From assembly GCA_007127595.1 (NCBI GenBank), contig SKZA01000262.1:1-5163 (forward strand): a stretch of 5,163 bases of DNA. The letters are read 5' to 3'. Shown in pieces: positions 1 to 5,163 of this stretch (position 1 is its first letter; the number at the start of each line of letters is the position of its first letter). Source of the DNA: Kiritimatiellia bacterium. Its GTDB lineage: Bacteria > Verrucomicrobiota > Kiritimatiellia > SLAD01. The notes under the pieces are model-generated. The model did no database searches and had not been told where the DNA came from. It worked only from the letters and a program-made list of their open reading frames with translations. A program made the translations under genes and the position numbers.

Positions 1-693
1 AAAAAGAAGGTGAGCCGGAAGAAAGCCGTTACCAAGAAGAAAGCGGCGGTTAAGGTTAAGAAGAAAGGGCCCGCCAAGAAGAAGGCCGCGCCCCAAAAGA
101 AGGCGGCGAAGAAGGCCCCCGCACGCAAAAAGGCTGCGCCCAGGAAAAGCGCGCCGAAAAAGGCCGTTGCGCCCCAAATGACCGAGAAGAAATTGCCGCC
201 GCCTCAGTCGGGGCTGGGACTGCGTCCCGTTCCGCCGAAGCAGCCGGCGCGTAAATCGCGGAAGAAAGTCAAGAAGCTGACGGCCAGAGAACTGCGTCAA
301 TATCGAAAGGCGTTGTTGGACCTGCGCGACAAGGTCGTTGACGGCATTTCGTTCCTGTCCGGCGACAACTTGAACCGATCCCAGCGCGACGCGTCCGGTG
401 ATCTTTCCGGTTACAGCCTGCACATGGCCGATCAGGGCACGGATAACTACGATCGCGAGTTTGCCCTCAACCTCGTCAGCTCTGAACAGGATATCCTGTA
501 CGAAATCGATGAGGCCATTCGGCGTATCGACGCCCGCACGTACGGCATCTGCGAATTGACCGGCGAGCCGATCGAGCGCGAACGCCTCAAGGTGCTGCCC
601 TACGCGCGTTATTCCGTTGCGGCCCAGTCGGAGATGGAACGCGGTAAGACGCGGTACCGTCCCTTTGGGCCGACATTAAGCCACGGGGGTTGA
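1..693 (+). CDS. DksA/TraR-family protein with Lys/Ala-rich histone-like N-terminal tail, 5' end probably outside window
   Basis: Probable RNA-polymerase-binding or general regulatory protein of the DksA/TraR (YteA-like) superfamily. The first possible start in view is GTG at 10, giving 227 residues; numbering here uses it. The three codons before it (Lys-Lys-Lys) are in frame and continue the tail, and no properly spaced ribosome binding site precedes the GTG, so the true start is probably upstream. Residues 1-61 contain about 23 Lys and 15 Ala in AAPxKKA-type repeats, like histone H1 or chlamydial Hc proteins; this part probably binds nucleic acid. From about residue 90 comes the coiled-coil/globular part, with the ADQGTDNYDREF stretch, an EAIRRID helix and the family signature YGICELTGEPI at 178-188. 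Only the first zinc-ligand position is Cys (C181). The other three expected positions are T184, S202 and A205, so the classic four-Cys zinc finger is absent. The ORF ends in tandem stops TGA-TAA, 36 bp before lspA. Family call is firm; exact role is inferred. Confidence 0.85.
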   Translation, partial: KKKVSRKKAVTKKKAAVKVKKKGPAKKKAAPQKKAAKKAPARKKAAPRKSAPKKAVAPQMTEKKLPPPQSGLGLRPVPPKQPARKSRKKVKKLTARELRQYRKALLDLRDKVVDGISFLSGDNLNRSQRDASGDLSGYSLHMADQGTDNYDREFALNLVSSEQDILYEIDEAIRRIDARTYGICELTGEPIERERLKVLPYARYSVAAQSEMERGKTRYRPFGPTLSHGG

Positions 694-729
694 TAAGGCG
701 CCATTCTCGGCGTATCTGTCATCCAAAGC

Positions 730-1239
730 ATGTTGCCGCTACTGATTACCATATTCATCACGGTGCTCGATCAGGCGACGAAGCTCTGGGTGCGCGTCGA
801 CTTCGCTCTCGGCGAATCGCGCGAGGTTGTTCCCGGCTTCTTCAGTTTCACCTACCTGCGCAATCCCGGCGCGGCGTGGGGCATGTTCGGCGGACATAAC
901 AATGTCCTCACCATCCTATCCATTGTCATGCTGGCCGTGATTTTCATTTTTCGCCGGTCCTTTCTCAGCGACACATGGGAACATCGTGTGGCGCTGGGCC
1001 TGATGGTGGGGGGGATCATCGGCAATCTGATGGATCGTATCCGCTTCGGCTATGTCATCGACTTTCTCGATTTTCAGATTGCGGGCTATCACTGGCCTGT
1101 TTTCAACGTCGCCGACTCCGCGATTTGTGTCGGGGTCGGTATCTATATCGTGTCCTCCATCTGGTTAAGCACCCATCCGTTGCACGATCAACGGCGCGTT
1201 AAGGAATCCGACGCGCCGTCTGAAACCAAACCGGAATGA
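730..1239 (+). CDS. lspA: Lipoprotein signal peptidase (signal peptidase II)
   Basis: Inner-membrane aspartyl protease that cleaves the signal peptide from prolipoproteins after Lgt has lipidated the lipobox cysteine. At 169 residues it has the normal family length. Visible motifs: DQATK at 14-18 after the first membrane segment, NPGAAWGMF at 45-53, GNLMDR at 98-103, VIDF with catalytic D111, and FNVADS at 125-130 with catalytic D129. Hydrophobic stretches near 2-14, 58-75, 85-100 and 130-147 fit the four-helix topology. The start is the first ATG in this frame; an in-frame TAA lies at 694. No clear Shine-Dalgarno precedes the ATG. An in-frame ATT at 703 sits 4 nt after AAGG and would lengthen the first helix by nine residues, so the N-terminus is slightly uncertain. 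The stop overlaps the miaA start (ATGA), suggesting coupled translation. The charged C-terminal tail after about residue 150 is not conserved in the family. Confidence 0.96.
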   Translation: MLPLLITIFITVLDQATKLWVRVDFALGESREVVPGFFSFTYLRNPGAAWGMFGGHNNVLTILSIVMLAVIFIFRRSFLSDTWEHRVALGLMVGGIIGNLMDRIRFGYVIDFLDFQIAGYHWPVFNVADSAICVGVGIYIVSSIWLSTHPLHDQRRVKESDAPSETKPE

Positions 1240-2180
1240 GTAACCGGTCTCTACGAAAAGTTCACATGCTGGCGGGTCCGACCGCGACGGGCAAAACCGA
1301 TCTAGCGCATCGCCTCGCGCGAAAACACGAATGGGCGGTCCTGTCCGCGGATTCCATGCTTGTCTATCGCGGGATGGACATCGGCACGGCCAAGCCGTTG
1401 CCCGCCGATCGCGCCGGATTGCGCTACGGGGGGATCGACCTAGCCACGCCGGACCAATCCTTTGATGTCGGCGCCTGGCTCGCTCACGCGCGCGACTTCC
1501 TGCAGGAACTTCCGGCGGAGCAGGAAATCCTCGTTGTGGGGGGTACGGGCCTCTATTTCAAGGCTTTGCTGTACGGGCTCGACCCCATGCCCTCCGTCGA
1601 TCCCGCCGTGCGGGAATGGGCGGAACGGATCTACGAAGACCGTGGCTTGGACGGCTTACGGCGCACTTGTCAGGAGTTGGCCTCCGAGCGGTACGCCGCC
1701 CTCAAGGATAAGGATAATCCGCGTCGCTTGATGCGCGCGCTGGAGCTTGAGCGTATGGGCGCGCCGCACGCCCGGGTTTGGGAACAACGCGAGGTGGAGG
1801 CCGTGCCGGTAGTGCTCCATATGCCGCGGGGCCGGCTGGACGAGCGGATCGAGGCGCGGGTCGAGCGCATGTTCCGTGACGGATTGCTCGATGAAGTGCG
1901 TCGCCTGCAAACGCAATACCCGGTTTGGTCCGATACGGCAAGCGGCGCCATTGGGTATCGCGAGGCATGCGCCGTGCTGAACGGCGAAATGGATGAAGCG
2001 GAGGCCCGCGCAAGCATCGCGCGCCGCACGCGGCAACTCGCCCGGCGCCAACTGACCTGGTTCCGTCACCAGTTGGCCTGCGAATGGGTGGACATTAATC
2101 CCGGGACAAGTGAGGAAGAGTTGGCGGAAAACGTATATGCTGTATGGAGAAGATATGGACCTTGTTCAATCACCGGTTGA
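1236..2180 (+). CDS. miaA: tRNA dimethylallyltransferase (A37 isopentenylation)
   Basis: Transfers the dimethylallyl group from DMAPP to N6 of adenosine 37 in tRNAs reading UNN codons, the first step to ms2i6A; cytoplasmic. The 314 residues match the usual 300-320. Motifs in order: P-loop GPTATGKT (14-21); SADSMLVYRGMDIGTAKP (37-54), whose D39 matches the conserved catalytic Asp; VGGTGLYFKALL (101-112); NPRRLMRALE (161-170); the AIGYREA segment (238-244); and the C-terminal RQLARRQLTWFRHQ signature (266-279), which is part of the tRNA and active-site surface. The start ATG overlaps the lspA stop by 4 bp and no strong ribosome binding site is visible, fitting translational coupling. The 3' end overlaps hflX. 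All key motifs are intact and there is no frameshift. Confidence 0.97.
   Translation: MSNRSLRKVHMLAGPTATGKTDLAHRLARKHEWAVLSADSMLVYRGMDIGTAKPLPADRAGLRYGGIDLATPDQSFDVGAWLAHARDFLQELPAEQEILVVGGTGLYFKALLYGLDPMPSVDPAVREWAERIYEDRGLDGLRRTCQELASERYAALKDKDNPRRLMRALELERMGAPHARVWEQREVEAVPVVLHMPRGRLDERIEARVERMFRDGLLDEVRRLQTQYPVWSDTASGAIGYREACAVLNGEMDEAEARASIARRTRQLARRQLTWFRHQLACEWVDINPGTSEEELAENVYAVWRRYGPCSITG
2146..2152 (+). promoter_or_regulatory. Ribosome binding site deciding the hflX start
   Basis: The purine-rich sequence GGAGAAG lies inside the last codons of miaA, a few bases before ATG 2155. The alternative in-frame starts GTG 2110 and ATG 2137 have no comparable site, so this element favours ATG 2155 as the hflX start. 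Confidence 0.65.
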
Positions 2181-3441
2181 TGCCAATCAGGAAACGGTGT
2201 TGCTGGTCGGCGTGCAGCAGCGCGGTCAGACGCAGCACCAGGTGGAAGATTCACTGGAAGAGCTCGCGCAGTTGACGGCTACCGCCGGCGGTTGCGTTGT
2301 TGGGCACGTCATCTGTCGCCAGGATCATCCGTTTGCCGGGCTCTTTATCGGTACGGGCAAGGCGGAAGAGATCGCCGAATGGATCAAGGAACATCGTCCG
2401 TCTACGGTCATCTTTGATGATGACCTTTCGCCCGCGCAGGGACGTAACCTCGAGAAGATCTTCAACGTAAAGGTCATCGACCGCACGCAGATGATTCTCG
2501 ATATCTTTGCGCAACACGCCCGGACGAAAGAAGGCTGTCTGCAGATCGAGTTGGCGCAATTGGATTATCTCTTGCCGCGCCTGCGCCGGATGTGGACGCA
2601 CTTGGAACGGCAGAAGGGCGGTATCGGGATGCACGGGCCGGGCGAGTCCCAGTTGGAGACGGACCGGCGCCGCATTGAAGAGCGCATGGCGCGGCTCCGC
2701 AAGGAACTCTCGCAGGTGCGCCGGCATCGTCACGAATTGCGGCGCGGCCGTCGTCGCCACGGCTGGGCGCTCGCGTCATTGGTCGGATACACCAACGCGG
2801 GAAAATCCACGCTGCTCAATACATTGACCGGGGCCAACGTGAAAGCCTATGACCAGCTCTTCGCCACGCTCGATCCGACCACGCGACAGATTCGCCTGCC
2901 GAACAATCAATCGATGCTGCTCACCGACACGGTGGGCTTCATTCGCAAATTGCCGCACGGCCTTGTGGAATCGTTTAAAGCCACCTTGGAAGAAGTAGCC
3001 GAAGCCGATTTGTTGGTACATGTGATCGATGCGTCGCATCCCCAAGTGGAAGCCCAGATGGCCGCCGTCCATCAGGTGCTGGAGGAGATCGGCGCGGGTG
3101 AGAAGCGGGTGGTCAATGTGTTGAACAAGATCGACACGGACGCGGGTCGCTCGAATGTGCCGCGGTTGGTGCGCGAACTCGACGCCGCCATACCGGTCTC
3201 CGCAAGGACCGGGGAAGGGTTGGATGAGCTTTTGCAGGAGTTTTGCGACCGGTTACGGGATCGTAATGTGCGCGTGAGCCTCCGCATTCCCATGCGGGAA
3301 GGGAAACTTATTGCTTCCTTGCACGGCGCCGCGAATGTATTATCCGAGGAATACGAAGGGGAGTACGCCATGATTGACGCCGATGTGCCGGTACGCATGA
3401 GTGGTCAGGTCGAACCGTATCTAACGGAGAAGAGCCGATGA
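2155..3441 (+). CDS. hflX: Ribosome-associated GTPase HflX
   Basis: HflX binds the 50S subunit and, in characterised bacteria, splits stalled or hibernating 70S ribosomes using GTP. From the preferred ATG the protein has 428 residues. The N-terminal HflX domain includes IGTGKAEEI (65-73) and a FDDDLSPAQGRNLE stretch. Next come the linker signature GGIGMHGPGESQLETDRR (155-172) and an Arg-rich coiled coil. The TrmE-Era-Era-like G domain has G1 GYTNAGKST (211-219), the switch ATLDPTTR, G3 DTVG (258-261), G4 NKID (324-327) and G5 SAR (349-351). A short C-terminal domain with a GKLIASLHG-type strand follows. GTG 2110 would add 15 residues, but ATG 2155 has the better ribosome binding site and gives a typical N-terminus ahead of VLLVGVQ. 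It overlaps miaA by 26 bp and radC by 4 bp. In E. coli miaA and hflX are also near neighbours but with hfq between them; hfq is absent here. Confidence 0.96.
   Translation: MDLVQSPVDANQETVLLVGVQQRGQTQHQVEDSLEELAQLTATAGGCVVGHVICRQDHPFAGLFIGTGKAEEIAEWIKEHRPSTVIFDDDLSPAQGRNLEKIFNVKVIDRTQMILDIFAQHARTKEGCLQIELAQLDYLLPRLRRMWTHLERQKGGIGMHGPGESQLETDRRRIEERMARLRKELSQVRRHRHELRRGRRRHGWALASLVGYTNAGKSTLLNTLTGANVKAYDQLFATLDPTTRQIRLPNNQSMLLTDTVGFIRKLPHGLVESFKATLEEVAEADLLVHVIDASHPQVEAQMAAVHQVLEEIGAGEKRVVNVLNKIDTDAGRSNVPRLVRELDAAIPVSARTGEGLDELLQEFCDRLRDRNVRVSLRIPMREGKLIASLHGAANVLSEEYEGEYAMIDADVPVRMSGQVEPYLTEKSR
3426..3430 (+). promoter_or_regulatory. Ribosome binding site for radC
   Basis: GGAGA lies within the last codons of hflX, 7 nt before ATG 3438. 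It supports that start over the internal ATG at 3498, which has the sequence MRDIPARLRPRE typical of RadC N-termini but no good site in front of it. Confidence 0.6.
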
Positions 3442-4199
3442 ACGCCGTACGCGCCGTCGGTGAAGGAGACGGTGAGTACAGGATTCATTCGAAGCCCATG
3501 CGGGATATTCCCGCCCGGCTGCGTCCGCGCGAGCAATTCGAACTCATGGGCGCCGAACATGTCCCGGACCAGACGCTCCTTGCCCTGATTCTTCGCATTG
3601 GTGTGCCCGGAGTGAATGTCGCCGATCTCGCGGACCAGATTCTCAAGCAATACGGTTCCCTTACGGCATTGGCTCGGGCGTCCGTCGGCGAGCTGGTTGA
3701 AATCGACGGGATTGGTCCCGTCAAAGCGCAGATTCTCAAGGCGGCGCTGGAATTGGGCCGCCGCTTGTCGCTGGAAGCCGTGCCCGACGATCACAAGGTC
3801 TCTTCGCCGGAAGACGTGCTCATGGTCTTACGCGAACGCGCGCGCCTGGCCGAAGAGGAATTGTTCTGGGTGTTGCTGCTGGACACGAAGAACCGCCTGC
3901 GCCGCCCACCGCTTGAGATTACGAAGGGCACGCTCAATTCGAGCCTTGCGCATCCGCGGGAAGTCTTCAAAGAGGCGATCCGCTCCTCCTGCGCGTCCAT
4001 CGTACTCGCGCACAATCATCCCTCGGGCGATCCGACCCCGTCGCCGGAAGATGTCCGTATCACGCGACAACTGGTCGAAGCGGGAAAAATTGTCGAGATT
4101 CACGTGCTCGATCACATCATCCTCGGCCGCAAACGGGCCGACGAACGACTCGACTACGTCAGCCTGCGCGAAACCGGCATGGTACAGTTCACGGGGTGA
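3438..4199 (+). CDS. radC: RadC family JAMM/MPN-domain protein
   Basis: RadC/UPF0758 protein of 253 residues. The N-terminal part carries the family's MRDIPARLRPREQ box (21-33) and a helix-hairpin-helix-type segment ELVEIDGIGPVKAQIL (85-100), likely for DNA contact. The C-terminal MPN domain has the full JAMM metal site: HNHPSGDPTPSPED, with H192, H194 and D205 in HxHx10D spacing, followed by DHIILG (225-230). The metal-binding fold therefore looks intact. The family was named for a DNA repair phenotype in E. coli that was later traced to recG; its biochemical activity is not settled, so 'DNA repair protein' should be read with caution. The start overlaps the hflX stop as ATGA and has a good ribosome binding site. 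It is the last gene of the tight cluster; no rho-independent terminator (GC hairpin plus T run) is visible downstream. Confidence 0.94.
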   Translation: MNAVRAVGEGDGEYRIHSKPMRDIPARLRPREQFELMGAEHVPDQTLLALILRIGVPGVNVADLADQILKQYGSLTALARASVGELVEIDGIGPVKAQILKAALELGRRLSLEAVPDDHKVSSPEDVLMVLRERARLAEEELFWVLLLDTKNRLRRPPLEITKGTLNSSLAHPREVFKEAIRSSCASIVLAHNHPSGDPTPSPEDVRITRQLVEAGKIVEIHVLDHIILGRKRADERLDYVSLRETGMVQFTG

Positions 4200-4204
4200 C
4201 AGTC

Positions 4205-4245
4205 TCTACTCTTAACCACAACTCTTACTCGCATACCCTTACGCG
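4205..4245 (-). repeat. Left array: two to three units of the 14-bp repeat, minus orientation
   Basis: Read on the minus strand from 4245, the units are CGCGTAAGGGTATG (4245-4232), CGAGTAAGAGTTGT (4231-4218) and a more decayed GGTTAAGAGTAGA (4217-4205). They match the units of the right array at 4388-4457 but face the opposite way. The array starts only five bases after the radC stop codon. Confidence 0.75.
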
Positions 4246-4259
4246 CCTCACTTGACTGA

Positions 4260-4272
4260 CGTTACCGTAACG
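4260..4272. repeat. Short palindrome CGTTAC-C-GTAACG
   Basis: Perfect 6-bp inverted arms around a single C. It could be an operator-type site or a part of the surrounding repeat element. It is too short, and lacks a T run, to be called a terminator. Confidence 0.4.
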
Positions 4273-4279
4273 ATCCCCA

Positions 4280-4375
4280 CGATCCTGTTTCAGAGTGTTC
4301 TGCCCCCTCTTTCGGCCACTCGCTTTGATTTTAGCTGTGAACCACCCATGCAGGAGACATCTCGATTCAGGATCG
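4280..4375. repeat. Inner inverted pair inside the repeat element
   Basis: CGATCCTG at 4280-4287 recurs as its reverse complement CAGGATCG at 4368-4375, with weaker similarity extending outside the 8-bp core. The pair is nested between the two oppositely oriented arrays, although the symmetry centres differ by about 11 bp. It supports an imperfect, large dyad structure over the region. Confidence 0.4.
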
Positions 4376-4387
4376 ATGGAAGTTGGG

Positions 4388-4457
4388 CGAGTAAGGGTAT
4401 TCGCGTAAGTGTGGGGGAGTAAGTGTATCCGAGTAAGGGTATCCGAGTAAGGCGGGG
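4388..4457 (+). repeat. Right array: five tandem units of a 14-bp repeat
   Basis: Units begin exactly every 14 bp at 4388, 4402, 4416, 4430 and 4444: CGAGTAAGGGTATT, CGCGTAAGTGTGGG, GGAGTAAGTGTATC, CGAGTAAGGGTATC and CGAGTAAGGCGGGG. The invariant core is GTAAG, with consensus CGAGTAAGGGTATC. The period is not a multiple of three, so it is not protein-coding repetition. The array ends 14 bp before the -35 element of the candidate promoter of the following gene. Confidence 0.85.
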
Positions 4458-4471
4458 AGTGGAAGTCAGGC

Positions 4472-4500
4472 TTGTCATCGATTACGGGATTCCGGCTAAT
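4472..4500 (+). promoter_or_regulatory. Candidate sigma70-type promoter for the small Cys-rich gene
   Basis: TTGTCA at 4472-4477 (5 of 6 to TTGACA) and GCTAAT at 4495-4500 (4 of 6 to TATAAT) are separated by an optimal 17 bp. The ATG at 4549 follows about 48 bp downstream. This fits a new transcription unit after the radC cluster. It is sequence matching only, and the organism's consensus is unknown. Confidence 0.4.
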
Positions 4501-4548
4501 TTCCTATTCATGGCCAGACGTTTCCGGTAGTATGGCCTTGGATTAATC

Positions 4549-4725
4549 ATGAGCTTTTTCTGCCCGCATTTTGATGAGCCCAACGACCGGTGTCTGCGAT
4601 TGAAAACGAATTGCGTGCCCGGACGGAAGGGATGCGTGCTGCGGGGGAAAGTGCGGTTCCTGATCGATCCGGACGTTCGAGTTTCACAGCGTCAGGGGAC
4701 GGCCCGCGCCCGGCGGCGGGCATAG
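4549..4725 (+). CDS. Small four-cysteine protein of unknown function (58 aa)
   Basis: Conceptual translation begins MSFFCPHFDEPNDRC and ends in an Arg-rich tail before TAG. Four cysteines at 5, 15, 22 and 29, with H7, are packed into the first 30 residues: CPHFD, RCLRLKTNC, VPGRKGC. The spacing (9, 6 and 6 residues between them) looks like a small metal-binding module (zinc or Fe-S) and has the look of a conserved domain followed by a less constrained C-terminus. The ribosome binding site is weak (GGA at 4540-4542). The stop lies 23 bp before the MerR-like gene, so the two are probably cotranscribed. I cannot assign a function or a named family. The main doubt is that an overlapping frame from ATG 4632 could extend the next gene back into this one, but that extension is low-complexity Gly/Ser/Arg and is less credible. 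Confidence 0.65.
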   Translation: MSFFCPHFDEPNDRCLRLKTNCVPGRKGCVLRGKVRFLIDPDVRVSQRQGTARARRRA

Positions 4726-4734
4726 GCGTCACTC

Positions 4735-4740
4735 GGGAGA
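4735..4740 (+). promoter_or_regulatory. Ribosome binding site deciding the MerR-like start
   Basis: GGGAGA ends 8 nt before GTG 4749. It favours that codon over the in-frame ATG at 4632, which would overlap the small Cys-rich gene out of frame. Confidence 0.55.
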
Positions 4741-4748
4741 GAGTCAGA

Positions 4749-5163
4749 GTGTATTCACTGGGCGATATGGCAAAGGAATTGGGGCGTTCCGCCGCGTATT
4801 TGAAGGGTCTGCAAATCCGCTTCGAGTTGCCGCTTCTGTCAGGCGACGCGTATTCCCGGCAATATCTCGCTTTTCTGCGCAAAGTGGTCCATTTACGCAC
4901 GCTGGGCATCTCGGAAGATGCGATCCTCAAGTTGTGGCAGCTCGAAAAGAAGTTGATGGTGTTGCTGCATGCGGACACGACCAGCTCGCCCACATGGTTT
5001 CTGGATGAATGCGGTAAACGGTCCTTCCCGCGTCGCCGCCTTCTATTGACGCATTTCGATGTCGGCGCCGATCTCTTTTCGCGGAAGTTACAGCTTGGTT
5101 TGCCCATGTCGCCGAAGATCAGCGAACTCTTTGAAGGCCACGAGATGGGCGAGGACGCGTTGC
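4749..5163 (+). CDS. MerR-like helix-turn-helix protein, 3' end outside window
   Basis: Open from GTG 4749 to the window end, 138 residues visible, no stop. The N-terminus YSLGDMAKELGRSAAYLKGLQIRF (2-25) fits a MerR-type winged helix-turn-helix. It is followed by a wing-like GDAYSRQYLAFLRKVVHLRTLGIS (32-55), the place where MerR proteins have their second helical pair, and a helix ILKLWQLEKKLMVLLH (59-74). Residues 75-138 (SSPTWFLDECGKRS, then LLLTHFDVGADLFSRKLQLGLP) resemble no effector domain I know, and the usual metal-binding cysteines of MerR sensors are not seen; the only Cys is C88. It is probably a DNA-binding regulator or adaptor. The start is chosen by its ribosome binding site and because the conserved-looking part begins right after it. 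It lies 23 bp behind the four-Cys gene, suggesting a shared operon and a linked role. Confidence 0.7.
   Translation, partial: MYSLGDMAKELGRSAAYLKGLQIRFELPLLSGDAYSRQYLAFLRKVVHLRTLGISEDAILKLWQLEKKLMVLLHADTTSSPTWFLDECGKRSFPRRRLLLTHFDVGADLFSRKLQLGLPMSPKISELFEGHEMGEDAL

Larger units (their letters stand above)
4200..4548. other. Intergenic region carrying a degenerate inverted/tandem repeat element
   Basis: This 349-bp stretch between radC and the next gene is the only large noncoding part of the window. It holds a left-facing array of a 14-bp repeat beginning a few bases after the radC stop, a small palindrome, a second inverted pair (8-bp core), a right-facing five-unit array of the same repeat, and then a candidate promoter. 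The core between the arrays (4246-4387) has no convincing reading frame. The two outward-facing arrays around a core resemble a MITE-like or interspersed noncoding element. That identity is inferred from layout only; no transposase or target duplication is seen. Confidence 0.5.

Noticed and set aside
690..899. Plus-strand frame overlapping the start of lspA
   Set aside because: It overlaps lspA out of frame, is Arg/His-rich and has no family resemblance.
1656..2069. Several minus-strand frames opposite miaA
   Set aside because: They are shadows of a GC-rich coding strand; miaA motifs on the plus strand are complete and continuous.
3405..4115. Minus-strand frames opposite radC and an overlapping plus-strand frame (3616-4215)
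   Set aside because: RadC motifs, including the full JAMM site, account for the region; the alternatives are Arg/Ser-rich with no domain.
4200..4300. Rho-independent terminator after radC
   Set aside because: The only nearby perfect dyad (4260-4272) is short and has no following T run.
4205..4457. CRISPR array
   Set aside because: Units are contiguous 14-mers without spacers and occur in both orientations; no cas genes are present.
4290..4478. Minus-strand 62-aa frame with a repeated LTRIPLL peptide
   Set aside because: The peptide repetition comes from the 14-bp DNA array, whose period is not divisible by three; no ribosome binding site or known domain is seen.
4547..5107. Long minus-strand reading frame (186 aa)
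   Set aside because: It lies antisense to the Cys-rich and MerR-like genes, has Arg/Ser-rich low-complexity sequence with no recognisable domain, and the plus-strand proteins have clear motif structure.

Overview
This is a GC-rich bacterial window. Its left four fifths is a compact, same-strand gene cluster. The likely source is the PVC superphylum (Verrucomicrobiota/Kiritimatiellota-like). That is an inference from three things: a DksA/TraR-type protein that has lost most of its zinc ligands and carries a long Lys/Ala tail, its position next to lspA, and the Cys-rich small protein plus MerR-like pair at the right end. No rRNA or other marker is present to confirm it.

Positions 1-4199 hold five plus-strand genes: a dksA/traR-like gene (its 5' end probably lies outside the window), lspA (signal peptidase II), miaA (tRNA A37 dimethylallyltransferase), hflX (ribosome-associated GTPase) and radC (JAMM/MPN protein). 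Spacing is very tight. There is 36 bp between dksA-like and lspA, a 4-bp ATGA overlap for lspA/miaA, a 26-bp overlap for miaA/hflX with the preferred hflX start, and a 4-bp ATGA overlap for hflX/radC. This looks like one transcript with translational coupling. Its themes are transcription control, envelope lipoprotein processing, tRNA modification, ribosome rescue and a putative metalloprotease-fold protein. The miaA-hflX neighbourhood known from Enterobacteria is kept, but without hfq between the two genes.

Positions 4200-4548 are the only substantial noncoding stretch. It contains a 14-bp-period tandem array pointing right (five units, 4388-4457) and two to three units of the same repeat pointing left (4205-4245). 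Between them lie a second, shorter inverted pair and a small palindrome. The layout resembles a degenerate MITE-like or interspersed repeat element. A plausible sigma70-type promoter follows directly at 4472-4500.

Positions 4549-5163 start a second transcription unit: a 58-residue four-cysteine protein, then a MerR-like HTH protein cut off by the window end. Neither has a function I can name. The pair, sitting directly behind the repeat element, is the least explained part of the window.
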